This document shows positions 1 to 8,702 of a stretch of 64,000 nucleotides of DNA, piece after piece. The stretch comes from CAYUIG01 sp964444685. GTDB lineage: Bacteria > Gemmatimonadota > Gemmatimonadetes > Longimicrobiales > RSA9. The stretch covers positions 11,884 through 75,883 of the forward strand of contig CAYUIG010000014.1 in assembly GCA_964444685.1 (NCBI GenBank). The letters are read 5' to 3'. The notes below the pieces were generated by a model. The model was not told the DNA's origin. It worked only from the letters and a program-made list of their open reading frames with translations, and searched no databases. Within the stretch, counting starts at the first letter, position 1, and the number at the start of each line of letters is the position of its first letter. The translations under genes and the position numbers were made by a program.

Positions 1-1017
1 CGACAGCGACGCGGCGTATCCACCGAACCGCTCGAACGCGCCCCACCAGGTGATCGGGCGGTTCGCGAGCTGAATGACGCGGATGCCCACCACGCGTTTG
101 CCGGGCGTCTGTCCGCTCCACAAGGCGAGGAAGCTGGTGAAGTAGACTGCGCTCCAGCCGAAGCCGATGCCGAGATCTTCGGAGATCCCGCGCAGGAACG
201 CGATGATGCCGATGCTGCGGTTGCGCTCCTCGTCGAGCTCCTCTTCGAGCCGCTCGTTGCTGCGTTCGAGCGCGTCGATCCGTCGATCCATGCGACGCAG
301 ATCTTCACCCGCCAGCGCGTTCCTCAGCTCCCGGCGCACGGCAGGGATCGCGACGGTGTCCTCCGCCTCGAGCGCGGCCGCGTAGCGCAGCGCGACCGAG
401 TCCGCGTCGACGGGCTCCTCTTCTTCGAACGTGAGGGATCCAAGTGCGGCCCGCGCAGCAGCCAGTGCGGGACCTTCGAGGCCGTCGAGCAGCTCGTCGA
501 CCATGTCCTCCTTGTCGTCCGCGTCCATGTCCGCGGTCTCCAGCCACGTCGAAACCTGCGCCGCCGCGTCGGCGGCGGTAGCACTGTCCGTTGCGCTGGC
601 AAGGCGCGCGATCGGAATCGCGGCGAGCGCGTCGCCAAGGCCGAGGTCGATCCCGTTCACCGAAACCTCGGACGGATCCTCGTCGCCATTCCCTCCCGAC
701 ACCCAGCCATAGAGACCGCGCACGACGAAGAACACCAGCAGTGCCGCGCCGATGCGCAGCGTGAAGCGTGTCGAACGCTTGACCAGGCCCTCGTTCTGGG
801 CGGGCGAGGATGCGCGCCAGAGAGCAATCGATGCGATGAGGCCGAGCAGCAGCGAGCCGCCCGCGCTCACGAGGATCGCAACGGGAATGAGATCGAGCAG
901 GATGGCCGCGAGCCGCCGCCACGGGTTGGCGAGCGGCACACCGATCAGCTCCGGCGCGACCGTGAATGCGTCCGGCGTGATGATCGTCTTCGGATCGATC
1001 GGAGGTGTGGCGGCCAT
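1..1017 (-). CDS. RDD family membrane protein (3' end cut by window edge)
   Basis: The reading frame is open from an ATG at 1017 to the window edge: 339 codons and no stop, so the C-terminus is missing. Two hydrophobic stretches lie near residues 28-50 and 68-88, followed by a long soluble, acidic and helical insertion (about 90-280) ending in a Glu/Arg-rich coiled-coil-like stretch. A third hydrophobic segment leads into SGQTPGKRVVGIRV near residue 305, which is the typical late RDD-domain signature. RDD proteins are small integral membrane proteins of mostly unknown function. The large insertion between the membrane segments is longer than in a minimal RDD protein. No strong ribosome binding site is visible; a heptamer array sits 15 bp upstream. 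Confidence 0.75.
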   Translation of the reverse strand, partial: MAATPPIDPKTIITPDAFTVAPELIGVPLANPWRRLAAILLDLIPVAILVSAGGSLLLGLIASIALWRASSPAQNEGLVKRSTRFTLRIGAALLVFFVVRGLYGWVSGGNGDEDPSEVSVNGIDLGLGDALAAIPIARLASATDSATAADAAAQVSTWLETADMDADDKEDMVDELLDGLEGPALAAARAALGSLTFEEEEPVDADSVALRYAAALEAEDTVAIPAVRRELRNALAGEDLRRMDRRIDALERSNERLEEELDEERNRSIGIIAFLRGISEDLGIGFGWSAVYFTSFLALWSGQTPGKRVVGIRVIQLANRPITWWGAFERFGGYAASLS

Positions 1018-1031
1018 CCGGTACTGATAAC

Positions 1032-1059
1032 GAGTCGGGAGTCGGGAGTCGAGAGTCGA
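1032..1059. repeat. Heptamer array, 4 units (GAGTCGG/GAGTCGA)
   Basis: Four perfect tandem heptamers, two GAGTCGG followed by two GAGTCGA, lie between the RDD gene start and the end of the PDZ gene. The same unit recurs inside metH (15442-15535), and a close variant (GAGTCTG/GGGTCTG) recurs at 17.0, 17.5, 25.5 and 31.8 kb. Confidence 0.9.
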
Positions 1060-1099
1060 GAAGCGGAGGGCTGGCGCAGCCTACGGACGAGCGGACGGT

Positions 1100-1126
1100 G
1101 GCGGGCCTACCCCCCGGAGGCCCGCC
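1100..1126. terminator. GC-rich hairpin after the PDZ gene
   Basis: GGCGGGCC (1100-1107) pairs perfectly with GGCCCGCC (1119-1126) around an 11-nt loop, just past the stop of the minus-strand PDZ gene. There is no T-run after it on either strand, so it is only a weak terminator candidate. It could act as an mRNA 3'-end stabiliser. Confidence 0.35.
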
Positions 1127-1148
1127 GACCGCCCGTCGCCCGCGTGTT

Positions 1149-2276
1149 CTACTCGCGGCGCAGCTCGATGGTTCGACGTTCGCGCTTGCGGACGACTTCG
1201 ATCGTGAGGTCGCCGTCGCGGCGCGTCTCCGCGAAGGCGCGGCGCACATCGGCGATGGACTCCACGTTGCGGCCGCCCGCGCGCACGATGACATCGCCCG
1301 GCTCCAGGCCCGCACGCGCCGCAGGTGTGTTCGACGGCACGCGCAGCACCAGCACGCCGTCATCGACGCCGAAGTATTCGTCGAGGCCCTCGGTCAGCTC
1401 CGTCAGCTCGGCACCCGCGACGGCGTTGAAACCAATTGTCGAGATGGCCCACGGACCGAGCTCGCCGGAGAAGGAGAATCCGCGCCACTCCGCGCTGTCC
1501 GGACCGAAGGAGAACCCGTACCCGCGCCACGCGCTGTCCGCAGATACGTGGAACCGGGGCATGACACGCAGGCGCATGTTGAGGCTGTCGAGGTTGCGGA
1601 ACCGCAGGCTGTCCAGCGAGCGCAGCTCGCGCAGCCGGATGGTGTCGAGCCGGAGGCGCAGCATCTCGGCCGCGCGCAGGCTCTCGCGCGTCATGTCGTC
1701 CCAGTTCCTGCGCAGGCTGTCCTGGAACATCAGCTGGAAGCGGTTCAGGCTGTCGGAGAAGACACGCCAGCGCGTGCTGTCCCCGAGCATGCCCCGCAGC
1801 ACCACGCCCATGCTGTCCATGTGCAGCCGCAGCGAATCCATGTGCAGGCGCAGCTGGCCGCTCACCAGCGAGTCCGGGCTGATGCGGTATGAATACGTGA
1901 AGCTCGGCAGCTCCGTCCGGAACCGCTCGGGCCGCTCGCCGGCGGTCGCGGTGATGTCGCGTTCCCGTCCGCCTCGCCTTACCCGCAGCGTCACTTCATC
2001 GCCCGGGTTCAATGAGAACGACAGCGACGAGAGCAGCGGCTCGCTTGCGGCGAGGCCGTTGACGCTCACGAGCGTGTCACCGCGTGCGAGGCCGGCGCGC
2101 TCGGCAGGCGAGTCGTCGACGATCTCGGTGATCGTGATGACCGCGCGCCCATCACGCGCGAAGCCGGGATTGTAGGAGAAACCCAGCCAGCCGCCGCCGG
2201 CGCGCTGGGCTTCGACGCCCGTCACGCTCAGCGCGAGCGCAGCGAGCAGGATCGTCAGGGTACGGATCGGTCGCAT
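1149..2276 (-). CDS. Periplasmic double-PDZ domain protein
   Basis: The product is 375 aa. The ATG at 2276 is chosen because AGGAGGAG precedes it and a signal peptide follows (MRPIRTLTILLAALALSVTG, cut near VEA-QR). The first PDZ domain spans about 25-115 (SPAERAGLARGDTLVSVNG) and the second about 290-375 (NTPAARAGLEPGDVIVRAGG). The middle is rich in Asp, Ser, Leu and Arg repeats (DSLRLHMDSLRLHMDS) and is probably helical or coiled. No protease triad is present, so it is not a DegS/HtrA enzyme. It is the third gene after an ECF sigma factor and its anti-sigma factor, which suggests a role in sensing or relaying envelope state. That role is inferred from position only. Confidence 0.8.
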   Translation of the reverse strand: MRPIRTLTILLAALALSVTGVEAQRAGGGWLGFSYNPGFARDGRAVITITEIVDDSPAERAGLARGDTLVSVNGLAASEPLLSSLSFSLNPGDEVTLRVRRGGRERDITATAGERPERFRTELPSFTYSYRISPDSLVSGQLRLHMDSLRLHMDSMGVVLRGMLGDSTRWRVFSDSLNRFQLMFQDSLRRNWDDMTRESLRAAEMLRLRLDTIRLRELRSLDSLRFRNLDSLNMRLRVMPRFHVSADSAWRGYGFSFGPDSAEWRGFSFSGELGPWAISTIGFNAVAGAELTELTEGLDEYFGVDDGVLVLRVPSNTPAARAGLEPGDVIVRAGGRNVESIADVRRAFAETRRDGDLTIEVVRKRERRTIELRRE

Positions 2277-2286
2277 GGTACTCCTC

Positions 2287-3042
2287 CTAGAACCAGCTCT
2301 CGCCGGTTGCGGCGATCTGGCGGATCGTGGCTTCACGCTGCGCGAGCGCGTTCAGGTGATAGCCATTCAGAATCGGGTCGGCCGGCGCCTCGCCCAGCGC
2401 GGCACGCGTGGTTAGCACGATGGTCTCGAGCGCAGCCAGGCGAGCGAGCGGGTCACCCGCCTCGGTCGCGCCCGCCATCTCGGCATAGCGAGTCAGCATG
2501 TCGAAGTAGCGCTGCTCCGCCTCGCGCAGAAAGCGCGCGAGCTCCTCGGGCGTGCGCGGCTCGGCTGCGGGCACGAAGAGTGGTTCCTGCCGCACGCGCT
2601 CGACCGGACGCACCGTGCCCTCCTGCCCAGAGGTAACGAGCCGCGTATCCTCGCGTGTCGGTGCGGGCTGCGGATCGCTGACCGCGCGGACCGGCGTATC
2701 GTTCGTCGCAACGGGCGCCGTGGGCTCGGAGCGCCAGGCCGCGCCGGCAAGGCCGCCGAGCAGGAAGAGTGCGAGCGCGGCCGCCATCCGCACGATCGCG
2801 ACCGTCCAGCGCACGCGCGCGGACCTGCGGATCAGTCCCTCGTGCTCCAGGCGGGCGCGTATGCCCGGCCAGTGCGTGTCGGGCGGATCGATGTCCGGCA
2901 GGGCCGCGAGCGCGGCGGCATCGGCGCGCAGCGCTTCGAGCTCCGCCGTGCACTCCGCGCACGACTCGAGATGCGCGCGTTCCTCCTGCGCGGGTGCCTC
3001 GTCGACGAGGCGGGCCAGTGTCTCGAGTGTCAGGTGCGACAT
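2287..3042 (-). CDS. Anti-sigma factor with zinc-finger (zf-HC2) domain
   Basis: The product is 251 aa. The N-terminus carries the anti-sigma zinc-binding pattern: a His at residue 3 and HLESCAEC near 24-31, the usual HxxxCxxC core. One transmembrane helix (IVRMAAALALFLLGGLAGAA) lies near 90-110, followed by a Pro/Thr-rich periplasmic region and a helical C-terminal part. This is the standard build of a membrane-bound ECF anti-sigma factor. The start overlaps the 3' end of the sigma gene by 13 bp, consistent with translational coupling and 1:1 expression. It presumably binds and silences that sigma factor. Confidence 0.85.
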   Translation of the reverse strand: MSHLTLETLARLVDEAPAQEERAHLESCAECTAELEALRADAAALAALPDIDPPDTHWPGIRARLEHEGLIRRSARVRWTVAIVRMAAALALFLLGGLAGAAWRSEPTAPVATNDTPVRAVSDPQPAPTREDTRLVTSGQEGTVRPVERVRQEPLFVPAAEPRTPEELARFLREAEQRYFDMLTRYAEMAGATEAGDPLARLAALETIVLTTRAALGEAPADPILNGYHLNALAQREATIRQIAATGESWF

Positions 3043-3593
3043 AGTTCCTCTCCGTCGGGCGCCGGCTCGGGACTCAGGATGCTGCGCATCCGCGCCCGTG
3101 CCTTGAACAGCTGACTCTTCGATGTGCCGGGCGTAACACCCAGCGCCTGCGCGATCTCTTCGTGCGTGTATCCCTGCACGTCGTGCAGCACGAGCACCTG
3201 TCGCATGCCGTGCGGCAGCATGTCGAGCGCGCGTTCGATCCCGATCCGCAGCGTCGTCGGCTCCGGCCGGATCGAGGCCGGCGTTGTCGGTGACAGTTCG
3301 ACTTCGTGCCGGGCGCGCCGGTCGCGCCAGCGCCGACCGTGCAGCGCACTGTTCACCGCGATCCGGTGCAGCCATGTCGAGAAGCGTGCTTCTCCGCGGA
3401 ACGTCGGCAGCGCGCGGATCGCGCGGACCCAGGCCTCCTGGGCCCAGTCCTCGGCGAGCTGGTCGTCCCCGGCCAGCCGCCGGACCACCGCGTACACCCT
3501 CGGTGCATAGCGGCGGTACAGCTCGCGAACCGCGTCCCCGTCCCCGTCCCGCGCCCGGGCGATCGTGTCGGCTTCGGTCATGGCCTCGCTCAT
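3030..3593 (-). CDS. ECF RNA polymerase sigma factor
   Basis: The product is 187 aa, usual for an ECF sigma factor. Region 2 is seen at about 20-90 (ELYRRYAPRVYAVVRRL; then DWAQEAWVRAIRALPTFRGEA). Region 4 is at about 125-180, with the recognition helix in YTHEEIAQALGVTPGTSKSQ. The start is taken at the ATG at 3593; an alternative in-frame ATG lies at 3581. The gene heads the operon sigma, anti-sigma, PDZ protein. The regulon is unknown. ECF operons of this layout are commonly self-activated, but I cannot confirm the matching promoter by eye. Confidence 0.88.
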   Translation of the reverse strand: MSEAMTEADTIARARDGDGDAVRELYRRYAPRVYAVVRRLAGDDQLAEDWAQEAWVRAIRALPTFRGEARFSTWLHRIAVNSALHGRRWRDRRARHEVELSPTTPASIRPEPTTLRIGIERALDMLPHGMRQVLVLHDVQGYTHEEIAQALGVTPGTSKSQLFKARARMRSILSPEPAPDGEELCRT

Positions 3594-3704
3594 CGGATCC
3601 GTCCAGTCTGATCCCGACCCCGGGTGGAGGGTTGCCGGCCGGGGGCGTGGATCTTGCCCCCCGGGGCGCCGGCAACGTCCTGCATGGTCTGCGAAGGGGG
3701 CCCG

Positions 3705-4499
3705 TTGACGCGGACGTGGATCTGCGCGCTCGCCCTGCTGTCGGCGGCGGCCGGCGCAGCGGCGCAGGAGAAATCGGTCGGCCGGGACTTCGAGGCCGGG
3801 TTCAAGGACATCCTCTGGGTCTGGAGCTCTCCGCTCCGCATCGAGGAGGAGGACCTGGTGGCGCTGGGCCTCGTAGCCGGGGCCGCAGGCGGGACCCTGC
3901 TCCTGGACGAGCAGATCCGCAATTTCCTGCAAGACCACCCGCGCTCGCTGCCGGTCCTCATCCTCACACCCTTCCGGGAATCCTCACCGATCAACTTGAT
4001 CGGCCGGACCAAGCTGCTCCAGCCGCTCTCCGCCGCCATGTACGTCGCAGGCTGGGCATTCGATGAACCGGATCTGCGCGCCGCGGGCATCGGCTGCGCC
4101 GCCACCAACTTCTCCAATACCATCGCGCGCCACTTCATGGCGCTGCTGCTCGGACGCAAGCGCCCCGAGCTGGAGGAGGGACCGTGGCAGTTCCAGCCGC
4201 TGGCGTTCGGCGAATGGGAGAACCGTTCCTTCCCCGGCGGCCATGCGGCCAACGCCATCACCTGCGTTTCCTTCTGGAACCACCGATTCGACCTTGGCGC
4301 GGCCGAGCCGTTGTTGTATATGCTCGGCGGCCTCGTGGGTTTCGCCCGCCTCCTCGACGACGCCCACTGGACCTCCGACACCGTCGTCGGCGTATCGCTC
4401 GGTATAGCCGTGGGTAAGGGCGTTGCGGGACGCCAGCTCGACAGGCGAGCCGGCGGATCCGGCGCCATCTTCAATGTCGGAGTCCGCCTCCGGTTCTGA
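3705..4499 (+). CDS. PAP2-family membrane phosphatase
   Basis: The chosen start is TTG 3705, preceded by AAGGGGG, which gives a clean signal peptide (MTRTWICALALLSAAAG). An in-frame ATG at 3684 is the alternative. The acid-phosphatase core is recognisable: GRKRPELEEG (KxxxxxRP-like), then NRSFPGGHAANAIT (the PSGH motif as FPGGH) and ARLLDDAHWTSDTVVG (SRxxxxxHxxxD-like). Hydrophobic segments lie between the motifs. Members hydrolyse lipid or sugar phosphates at the membrane. The substrate here is unknown; undecaprenyl pyrophosphate or phosphatidate are the usual options. The gene faces away from the sigma operon across a short divergent spacer. Confidence 0.8.
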   Translation: MTRTWICALALLSAAAGAAAQEKSVGRDFEAGFKDILWVWSSPLRIEEEDLVALGLVAGAAGGTLLLDEQIRNFLQDHPRSLPVLILTPFRESSPINLIGRTKLLQPLSAAMYVAGWAFDEPDLRAAGIGCAATNFSNTIARHFMALLLGRKRPELEEGPWQFQPLAFGEWENRSFPGGHAANAITCVSFWNHRFDLGAAEPLLYMLGGLVGFARLLDDAHWTSDTVVGVSLGIAVGKGVAGRQLDRRAGGSGAIFNVGVRLRF

Positions 4500-4513
4500 C
4501 GGACGCGGGAAGA

Positions 4514-4786
4514 ATGAACATGATGCAGTGGAAGAGGATCCAGGCCGAAGGCTGCGAGTGGGAAGTCCGCGCGGTCGCAGCCGATGCGGAAGCCGTTCCC
4601 GACGAGGACATCCTCGAGTTCGTGCCGCTCGACACGACACGTCCGACGCGGCGCCTCGCGGTGCCCGCGGGTGCACTCGCGTCGATGGACGACGCGGCAC
4701 TGCTCGCCGCACACAGACAGGCGCTGCCGATCGGCGCAGATTATTATGGTCGCGCAGGCAAGCGAATGCGTGACACCGGGAGCTGA
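4514..4786 (+). CDS. Small conserved-type hypothetical protein
   Basis: This 90-aa acidic soluble protein starts MNMMQWKRIQAEGCEWEVRA. It has no signal peptide, membrane span or motif that I recognise. It lies 14 bp after the phosphatase gene and ends 2 bp before the threonine synthase start, so it is probably co-transcribed with thrC. Codon use and GC bias match the neighbours, supporting a real gene. No function is proposed. Confidence 0.55.
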   Translation: MNMMQWKRIQAEGCEWEVRAVAADAEAVPDEDILEFVPLDTTRPTRRLAVPAGALASMDDAALLAAHRQALPIGADYYGRAGKRMRDTGS

Positions 4787-4788
4787 GA

Positions 4789-5961
4789 TTGGCGACGACG
4801 CAGGTGGGCGGGGCGAGGCATCTGGAGTGCACGAACTGCGGCGCATCATACGAGACCGAACGGGCATGGCGGCTGTCCGAGTGCTGCAACAAGCCGCTCT
4901 ATCCACGATACGATCTGACCGCGTTGCGCGACCGCTTCACACCCGAAGCGGTCGCGTGCCGTGAAGCGACGCTGTGGCGATACGCCGAGGTGCTGCCGGT
5001 GCGCGATCCCGCGCGCAGGCTCACCCTCGGCGAGGGCTGGACGCCACTCATCGATGCACCGCGTCTCGCGGACGCGCTCGGCCTCGATCGCGTCTGGCTC
5101 AAGGACGAAGGCCAGAACCCGACGGGCAGCTTCAAGGCACGCGGCCTCGCGATGGCGGTCGCGCGCGCATGGGAACTCGGCGAGCGCGCCGTCGCCATTC
5201 CGTCCGCGGGCAACGCCGGTTCTGCGACGGCAGCGTACGCAGCGGCCGCGGGCATCGAGGCACACGTCGTGGTGCCCGCCGACACACCGCGCCCGATCGT
5301 CGAAGAGATCCGCGCGCTCGGTGCCGACCTCCAGTTCGTCGACGGCCTCATCACCGATGCCGCACGCATCGTGGCGGAGGGCTGCGAGAAGCACGGCTGG
5401 TTCGATCTCTCCACGCTGAAGGAGCCGTACCGCGTCGAAGGCAAGAAGACGATGGGCTACGAGCTGTTCGAGCAGCTCGGCGGCAGGCTGCCCGATGCCA
5501 TCCTGTATCCCACCGGTGGCGGCACCGGCCTCGTCGGCATGTGGAAGGCATTCGATGAGATGGAGCGGCTCGGCTGGATCGGTGCAGAGCGGCCACGCAT
5601 GTTCTCGATCCAGGCGGATGGCTGCGCGCCCATCGTGCGCGCGTGGCAGCGCGGTGAGACCGCGGCCGAGCCGTGGCGGGACGCGCACACCGTCGCTTCG
5701 GGCCTGCGCGTGCCGCGCGCGGTCGGTGACTTCCTGATTCTCGATGCCGTGCGCGCGTCGAACGGCGCAGCGGCCGCAGTGAGCGACGAGGCGATGACGG
5801 AAGCGGTGCGGCTCGTCGGCCGCACCACCGGCGTGTTCGCCGCACCGGAAGGCGGCGCGGTCGCGGCCGCGGTGCCGCAGCTCATTGAAGGCGGCCAGCT
5901 CGATCGCGACGATGAAGTCGTGCTCTTCATCACCGGCAGCGGCCTCAAGTACATCACCTGA
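4789..5961 (+). CDS. thrC: Threonine synthase
   Basis: The 390-aa product converts O-phosphohomoserine to threonine and phosphate with PLP. An N-terminal zinc-ribbon-like stretch (CTNCGASYET...ECCNKPLYPRY) occupies residues 14-44, as in the thrC/TIGR00260 type. The PLP lysine is in NPTGSFKARG (near 107-115), followed by the SAGNAGSA phosphate/substrate loop and the glycine-rich PTGGGTGLVG loop near 245. The C-terminal PEGGAV motif is present. The start is TTG at 4789, 2 bp after the upstream stop; no internal ATG would keep the zinc ribbon. Length is normal for the family. Confidence 0.92.
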   Translation: MATTQVGGARHLECTNCGASYETERAWRLSECCNKPLYPRYDLTALRDRFTPEAVACREATLWRYAEVLPVRDPARRLTLGEGWTPLIDAPRLADALGLDRVWLKDEGQNPTGSFKARGLAMAVARAWELGERAVAIPSAGNAGSATAAYAAAAGIEAHVVVPADTPRPIVEEIRALGADLQFVDGLITDAARIVAEGCEKHGWFDLSTLKEPYRVEGKKTMGYELFEQLGGRLPDAILYPTGGGTGLVGMWKAFDEMERLGWIGAERPRMFSIQADGCAPIVRAWQRGETAAEPWRDAHTVASGLRVPRAVGDFLILDAVRASNGAAAAVSDEAMTEAVRLVGRTTGVFAAPEGGAVAAAVPQLIEGGQLDRDDEVVLFITGSGLKYIT

Positions 5962-7199
5962 TGGCGTATCTGCTCCAGCGACTGGGCCTCCGCTTCTCGC
6001 GCGGGTGGGCACTCGCGGTGCTGCTGATGGCCGCCACGATCGGCGCCGCGTTCTGGATCGGGCCGCTCCAGCCCGCGCCTGCGCTCCTCGACATCGTCGC
6101 ACTCGATGGTGGCCGCTTCGCGGACTCCGTGACGCTGCGAGCCGCCGATGCAGCGGACGGCGAACCGCTCTATCCGCTCGTCCTCGGCGTGCGCAACACG
6201 GGCCCGCGCGCCGCGCGTCCCACGACACTCTCGCTGAGCGTGCCGAACACGTGGCGCATCGTCGACCGGCAGGGGAACCCGCTGCCCGCAGAACAGGAGA
6301 TCGGCGTACCACTCGCGCGCTACACCTTCAAGCTCCCGTTCGAACCGATCGAAGCCGGTGCCGAGCCGATGCTGCTGCCGGGGATCGACACGATCTGGCT
6401 CGCACCACGCCTCGACCGCATCATCTGCACGCTCGGTCCGGATGACGTGCCCGAATTCGTGGCGGGTTCGGCGCCGGACGCGGAATCGATGTCGTCGCCG
6501 GTGCTGTACTACTCGTTCGGCGGCCGCGACCTCGAGGCACGACAGACAGGGCTGCTGCCGCTGCAGGTCGACCCCGCCGATCTGCGGCGCGCTCCGCCGC
6601 CGCGCATTCCTTCGTTCCCCGCGATCTTCCGCGAACCCGAGGCGCCGCACCCGGAGACCGGAGAGCTGGTGCAGGTCGGCGACCGCACCGCGAACTGCGG
6701 CGAGCCGGATCGCCCCGTCGAAGTGCAGAGCGTCGTGTGGCGCACGGCGCCGGGCGGGACGATGATCGTCGTGTACTACGCGGGCGCGCCGCGCCGCCAG
6801 CTCTTCGATCTCGATGCCGACGGCATGATCGAGACGGAGATGTGGGACCCGGACGCGGACGGCCGTTTCGAAGCGCTGCGACCCGCGCGCCTCCCGATTC
6901 CGGCTTTCCTTCTGCCTCCCGCCACAGCTCCGGACGCCGTCGCGAGCCTCGACACGCTGCCCACGGACAGTGTGTGGCGCGCACTGCTGGATGACACCAC
7001 CCTGGGGCCGCTGCGCTTCACGCGGCTCGACAGCCTCCGGCGCGTCGCCGATTCCGTACGCGCCGCCGAGGCCGCCCGCCGCGCGGCCGAGGCCGGGCCG
7101 CGCATCCTCGGTGTGCCCGTACCGGCCCGGGACACGTCTGGCGCAAACCCTGCCCCGGACGTATCCTCGCGCGAAGACACGAACGAGGGGCCGGCATGA
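5961..7199 (+). CDS. Hypothetical membrane-anchored protein with EF-hand-like loop
   Basis: The product is 412 aa and its ATG overlaps the thrC stop (TGATG). One N-terminal transmembrane helix (WALAVLLMAATIGAAFWIG) leaves the rest outside the membrane. A beta-rich region follows, then DLDADGMIETEMWDPDADGR near 280-300, which carries two DxDxDG-type calcium-loop motifs. The C-terminal third is Ala/Arg-rich and Pro-rich. I do not recognise the family. Position between thrC and a DksA-like gene, with overlaps at both ends, indicates co-transcription. Confidence 0.7.
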   Translation: MAYLLQRLGLRFSRGWALAVLLMAATIGAAFWIGPLQPAPALLDIVALDGGRFADSVTLRAADAADGEPLYPLVLGVRNTGPRAARPTTLSLSVPNTWRIVDRQGNPLPAEQEIGVPLARYTFKLPFEPIEAGAEPMLLPGIDTIWLAPRLDRIICTLGPDDVPEFVAGSAPDAESMSSPVLYYSFGGRDLEARQTGLLPLQVDPADLRRAPPPRIPSFPAIFREPEAPHPETGELVQVGDRTANCGEPDRPVEVQSVVWRTAPGGTMIVVYYAGAPRRQLFDLDADGMIETEMWDPDADGRFEALRPARLPIPAFLLPPATAPDAVASLDTLPTDSVWRALLDDTTLGPLRFTRLDSLRRVADSVRAAEAARRAAEAGPRILGVPVPARDTSGANPAPDVSSREDTNEGPA

Positions 7200-7570
7200 C
7201 GGAAGATCAGAAGCGTCACCTGGAGAAACGGTTGCTGGAAGAGCGCAGCCGATCGATGGCGAAGATGAAGCAGCTCGGCGCGGAGATCCGCGATGACGCG
7301 GACCTCGCCGGCGAGCTCGCATCCATTCCGCAGCACCTCGCCGATCGTGGCAGCGAAACGATCGAGGAGGAAACCGACCTCATGCTGCTGAGCACCGAGG
7401 GACGGCGCCTCGATGACATCAACCGCGCGCTGCGCAAGCTCTACAACGAGCCGGAACAGTTCGGGACGTGCGAAGTGTGCGGCAACGAGATCCAGTTCGA
7501 GCGGCTCGATCTCGTGCCGTGGGCGCGCCTCTGTCTGGATCACCAGCGGGCCGAAGAGACGGCGGGCTGA
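7196..7570 (+). CDS. DksA/TraR-type zinc-finger protein
   Basis: The product is 124 aa and shares an ATGA overlap with the previous gene. A long helical N-terminal half (coiled-coil, many Glu/Lys/Arg) is followed by the zinc finger CEVCGNEI...WARLCLDH near 97-117, i.e. CxxC plus CxxH. Family members insert into the RNA polymerase secondary channel and modulate initiation, classically with ppGpp. Whether this one keeps the acidic coiled-coil tip needed for that activity cannot be decided by eye. Confidence 0.82.
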   Translation: MTEDQKRHLEKRLLEERSRSMAKMKQLGAEIRDDADLAGELASIPQHLADRGSETIEEETDLMLLSTEGRRLDDINRALRKLYNEPEQFGTCEVCGNEIQFERLDLVPWARLCLDHQRAEETAG

Positions 7571-7571
7571 C

Positions 7572-7796
7572 GTGACGATCGCGCCGCTGCTCGGCCTTCT
7601 CGCCCTCGTCGCGGCGTTCGTCTATCGCAGCCGGATCGGACGCGTCCGTTCGGGTTCACTGTCGGATGACATGATCCGGCAGATCGAAACGGACGGTCGC
7701 ATCGAGGTGGATGATGCGCTGGACCTCCAGCACATCCGCGAAGAGGAAGAGCGATTCCGCGCCACCGACCCGTGGGACGAGCCGGAGGAGTACTGA
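7572..7796 (+). CDS. Small membrane-anchored hypothetical protein
   Basis: A 74-aa product starts at GTG 7572, one base after the dksA-like stop. One hydrophobic helix (IAPLLGLLALVAAFVY) is followed by basic residues and then a very acidic soluble tail (HIREEEERFRATDPWDEPEE). This gives an N-out or N-in single-span topology. It converges tail-to-tail on thyX with a 1-bp gap. Function is unknown. Confidence 0.6.
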   Translation: MTIAPLLGLLALVAAFVYRSRIGRVRSGSLSDDMIRQIETDGRIEVDDALDLQHIREEEERFRATDPWDEPEEY

Positions 7797-7797
7797 G

Positions 7798-8577
7798 TCA
7801 GACGCCGGCGTAGTCCGTGCGCACGACCTCGATGCCCTGTTCGTTCTTCTCGACGCGATAGTCCTCGAACAGGTTCGGCGCTTCCGCGCTCAGCACTTCC
7901 AGCATCCGGATCGCAAGCACCCGGATCTCCGTCTCCGCCGACTCGGCGCCGCGCAGCTCGATGAAGTGGCGCCACGCGCGTGCGTTCCCCGTCACCACGA
8001 TCTTCGTCTCGGTGGCGTTCGGCAGCAGTGAACGTGCGGTCTGACGTGCGCGCTTGCGGCGCAGCGTCGCCGATGGTTCGTCCTTGACCTGCTGCTCGAT
8101 CAATGCGAGCAGCTTGCGGTACTCGTCCAGCGCGCGTTCGCAGCTCTTCAGCCACACATCGTATGCATCCGTGCCTTCGCTGATCTCCGGCGGCAGTACG
8201 AAGCCGACCTCCGATTCATCCACGTACCGCTGGCTGAGCTGCGAGTATGAGAAGTGGCGGTGCCGGACGAGCTCGTGCGTGAGCGCGCGGCTCACGCCCT
8301 CGAGCAGCACCGTCCACACCGCGTGCTCGAGCACGCTGCCGTGACGCGTACGCAGGATGTTGGTGAGGTACTCCTGGTTCGTCGTGCGACCCGGAATCAG
8401 TTTGTGCCCGCCCTCGAGACCCGCATCGGGACCGAAGCTGAGGTAGCACAGGCGGCCCGCGAATTCCGCCACCGTCTGGCCGGCCACCTCCGTGTCGCTC
8501 GTCCAGCGCACGTGCTCGGGTGCGGTGTACTCCTGACGGGCGAGGAGCGTGATCTTCGGCTCGCGGAAAATGTGCAT
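7798..8577 (-). CDS. thyX: Flavin-dependent thymidylate synthase ThyX
   Basis: The 259-aa enzyme makes dTMP from dUMP using methylene-THF, FAD and NADPH. The ThyX signature RHRxxSxxxxSxR is exact in RHRHFSYSQLSQRY near 106-119. The conserved LLPNATETKIVVTGNARAW block (near 184-203), with dUMP- and FAD-binding residues, is also present. The start is ATG 8577. ThyX releases THF rather than DHF, so the organism may not need a classical FolA. A RibD-like 'dihydrofolate reductase family' gene at 22.2 kb is not evidence for FolA. Confidence 0.95.
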   Translation of the reverse strand: MHIFREPKITLLARQEYTAPEHVRWTSDTEVAGQTVAEFAGRLCYLSFGPDAGLEGGHKLIPGRTTNQEYLTNILRTRHGSVLEHAVWTVLLEGVSRALTHELVRHRHFSYSQLSQRYVDESEVGFVLPPEISEGTDAYDVWLKSCERALDEYRKLLALIEQQVKDEPSATLRRKRARQTARSLLPNATETKIVVTGNARAWRHFIELRGAESAETEIRVLAIRMLEVLSAEAPNLFEDYRVEKNEQGIEVVRTDYAGV

Positions 8578-8702
8578 CGGACTCTTCGTAGTTTGCGGTG
8601 GCTGGATCGGCGGAAGCTACCCGCCGCCGCGGGGGGCCGGCAAGGCCGCAGCCTTGCACGCGATGCGGCGGACGGGCGAAGATCCCGCAGACAGGAGGGA
8701 GG

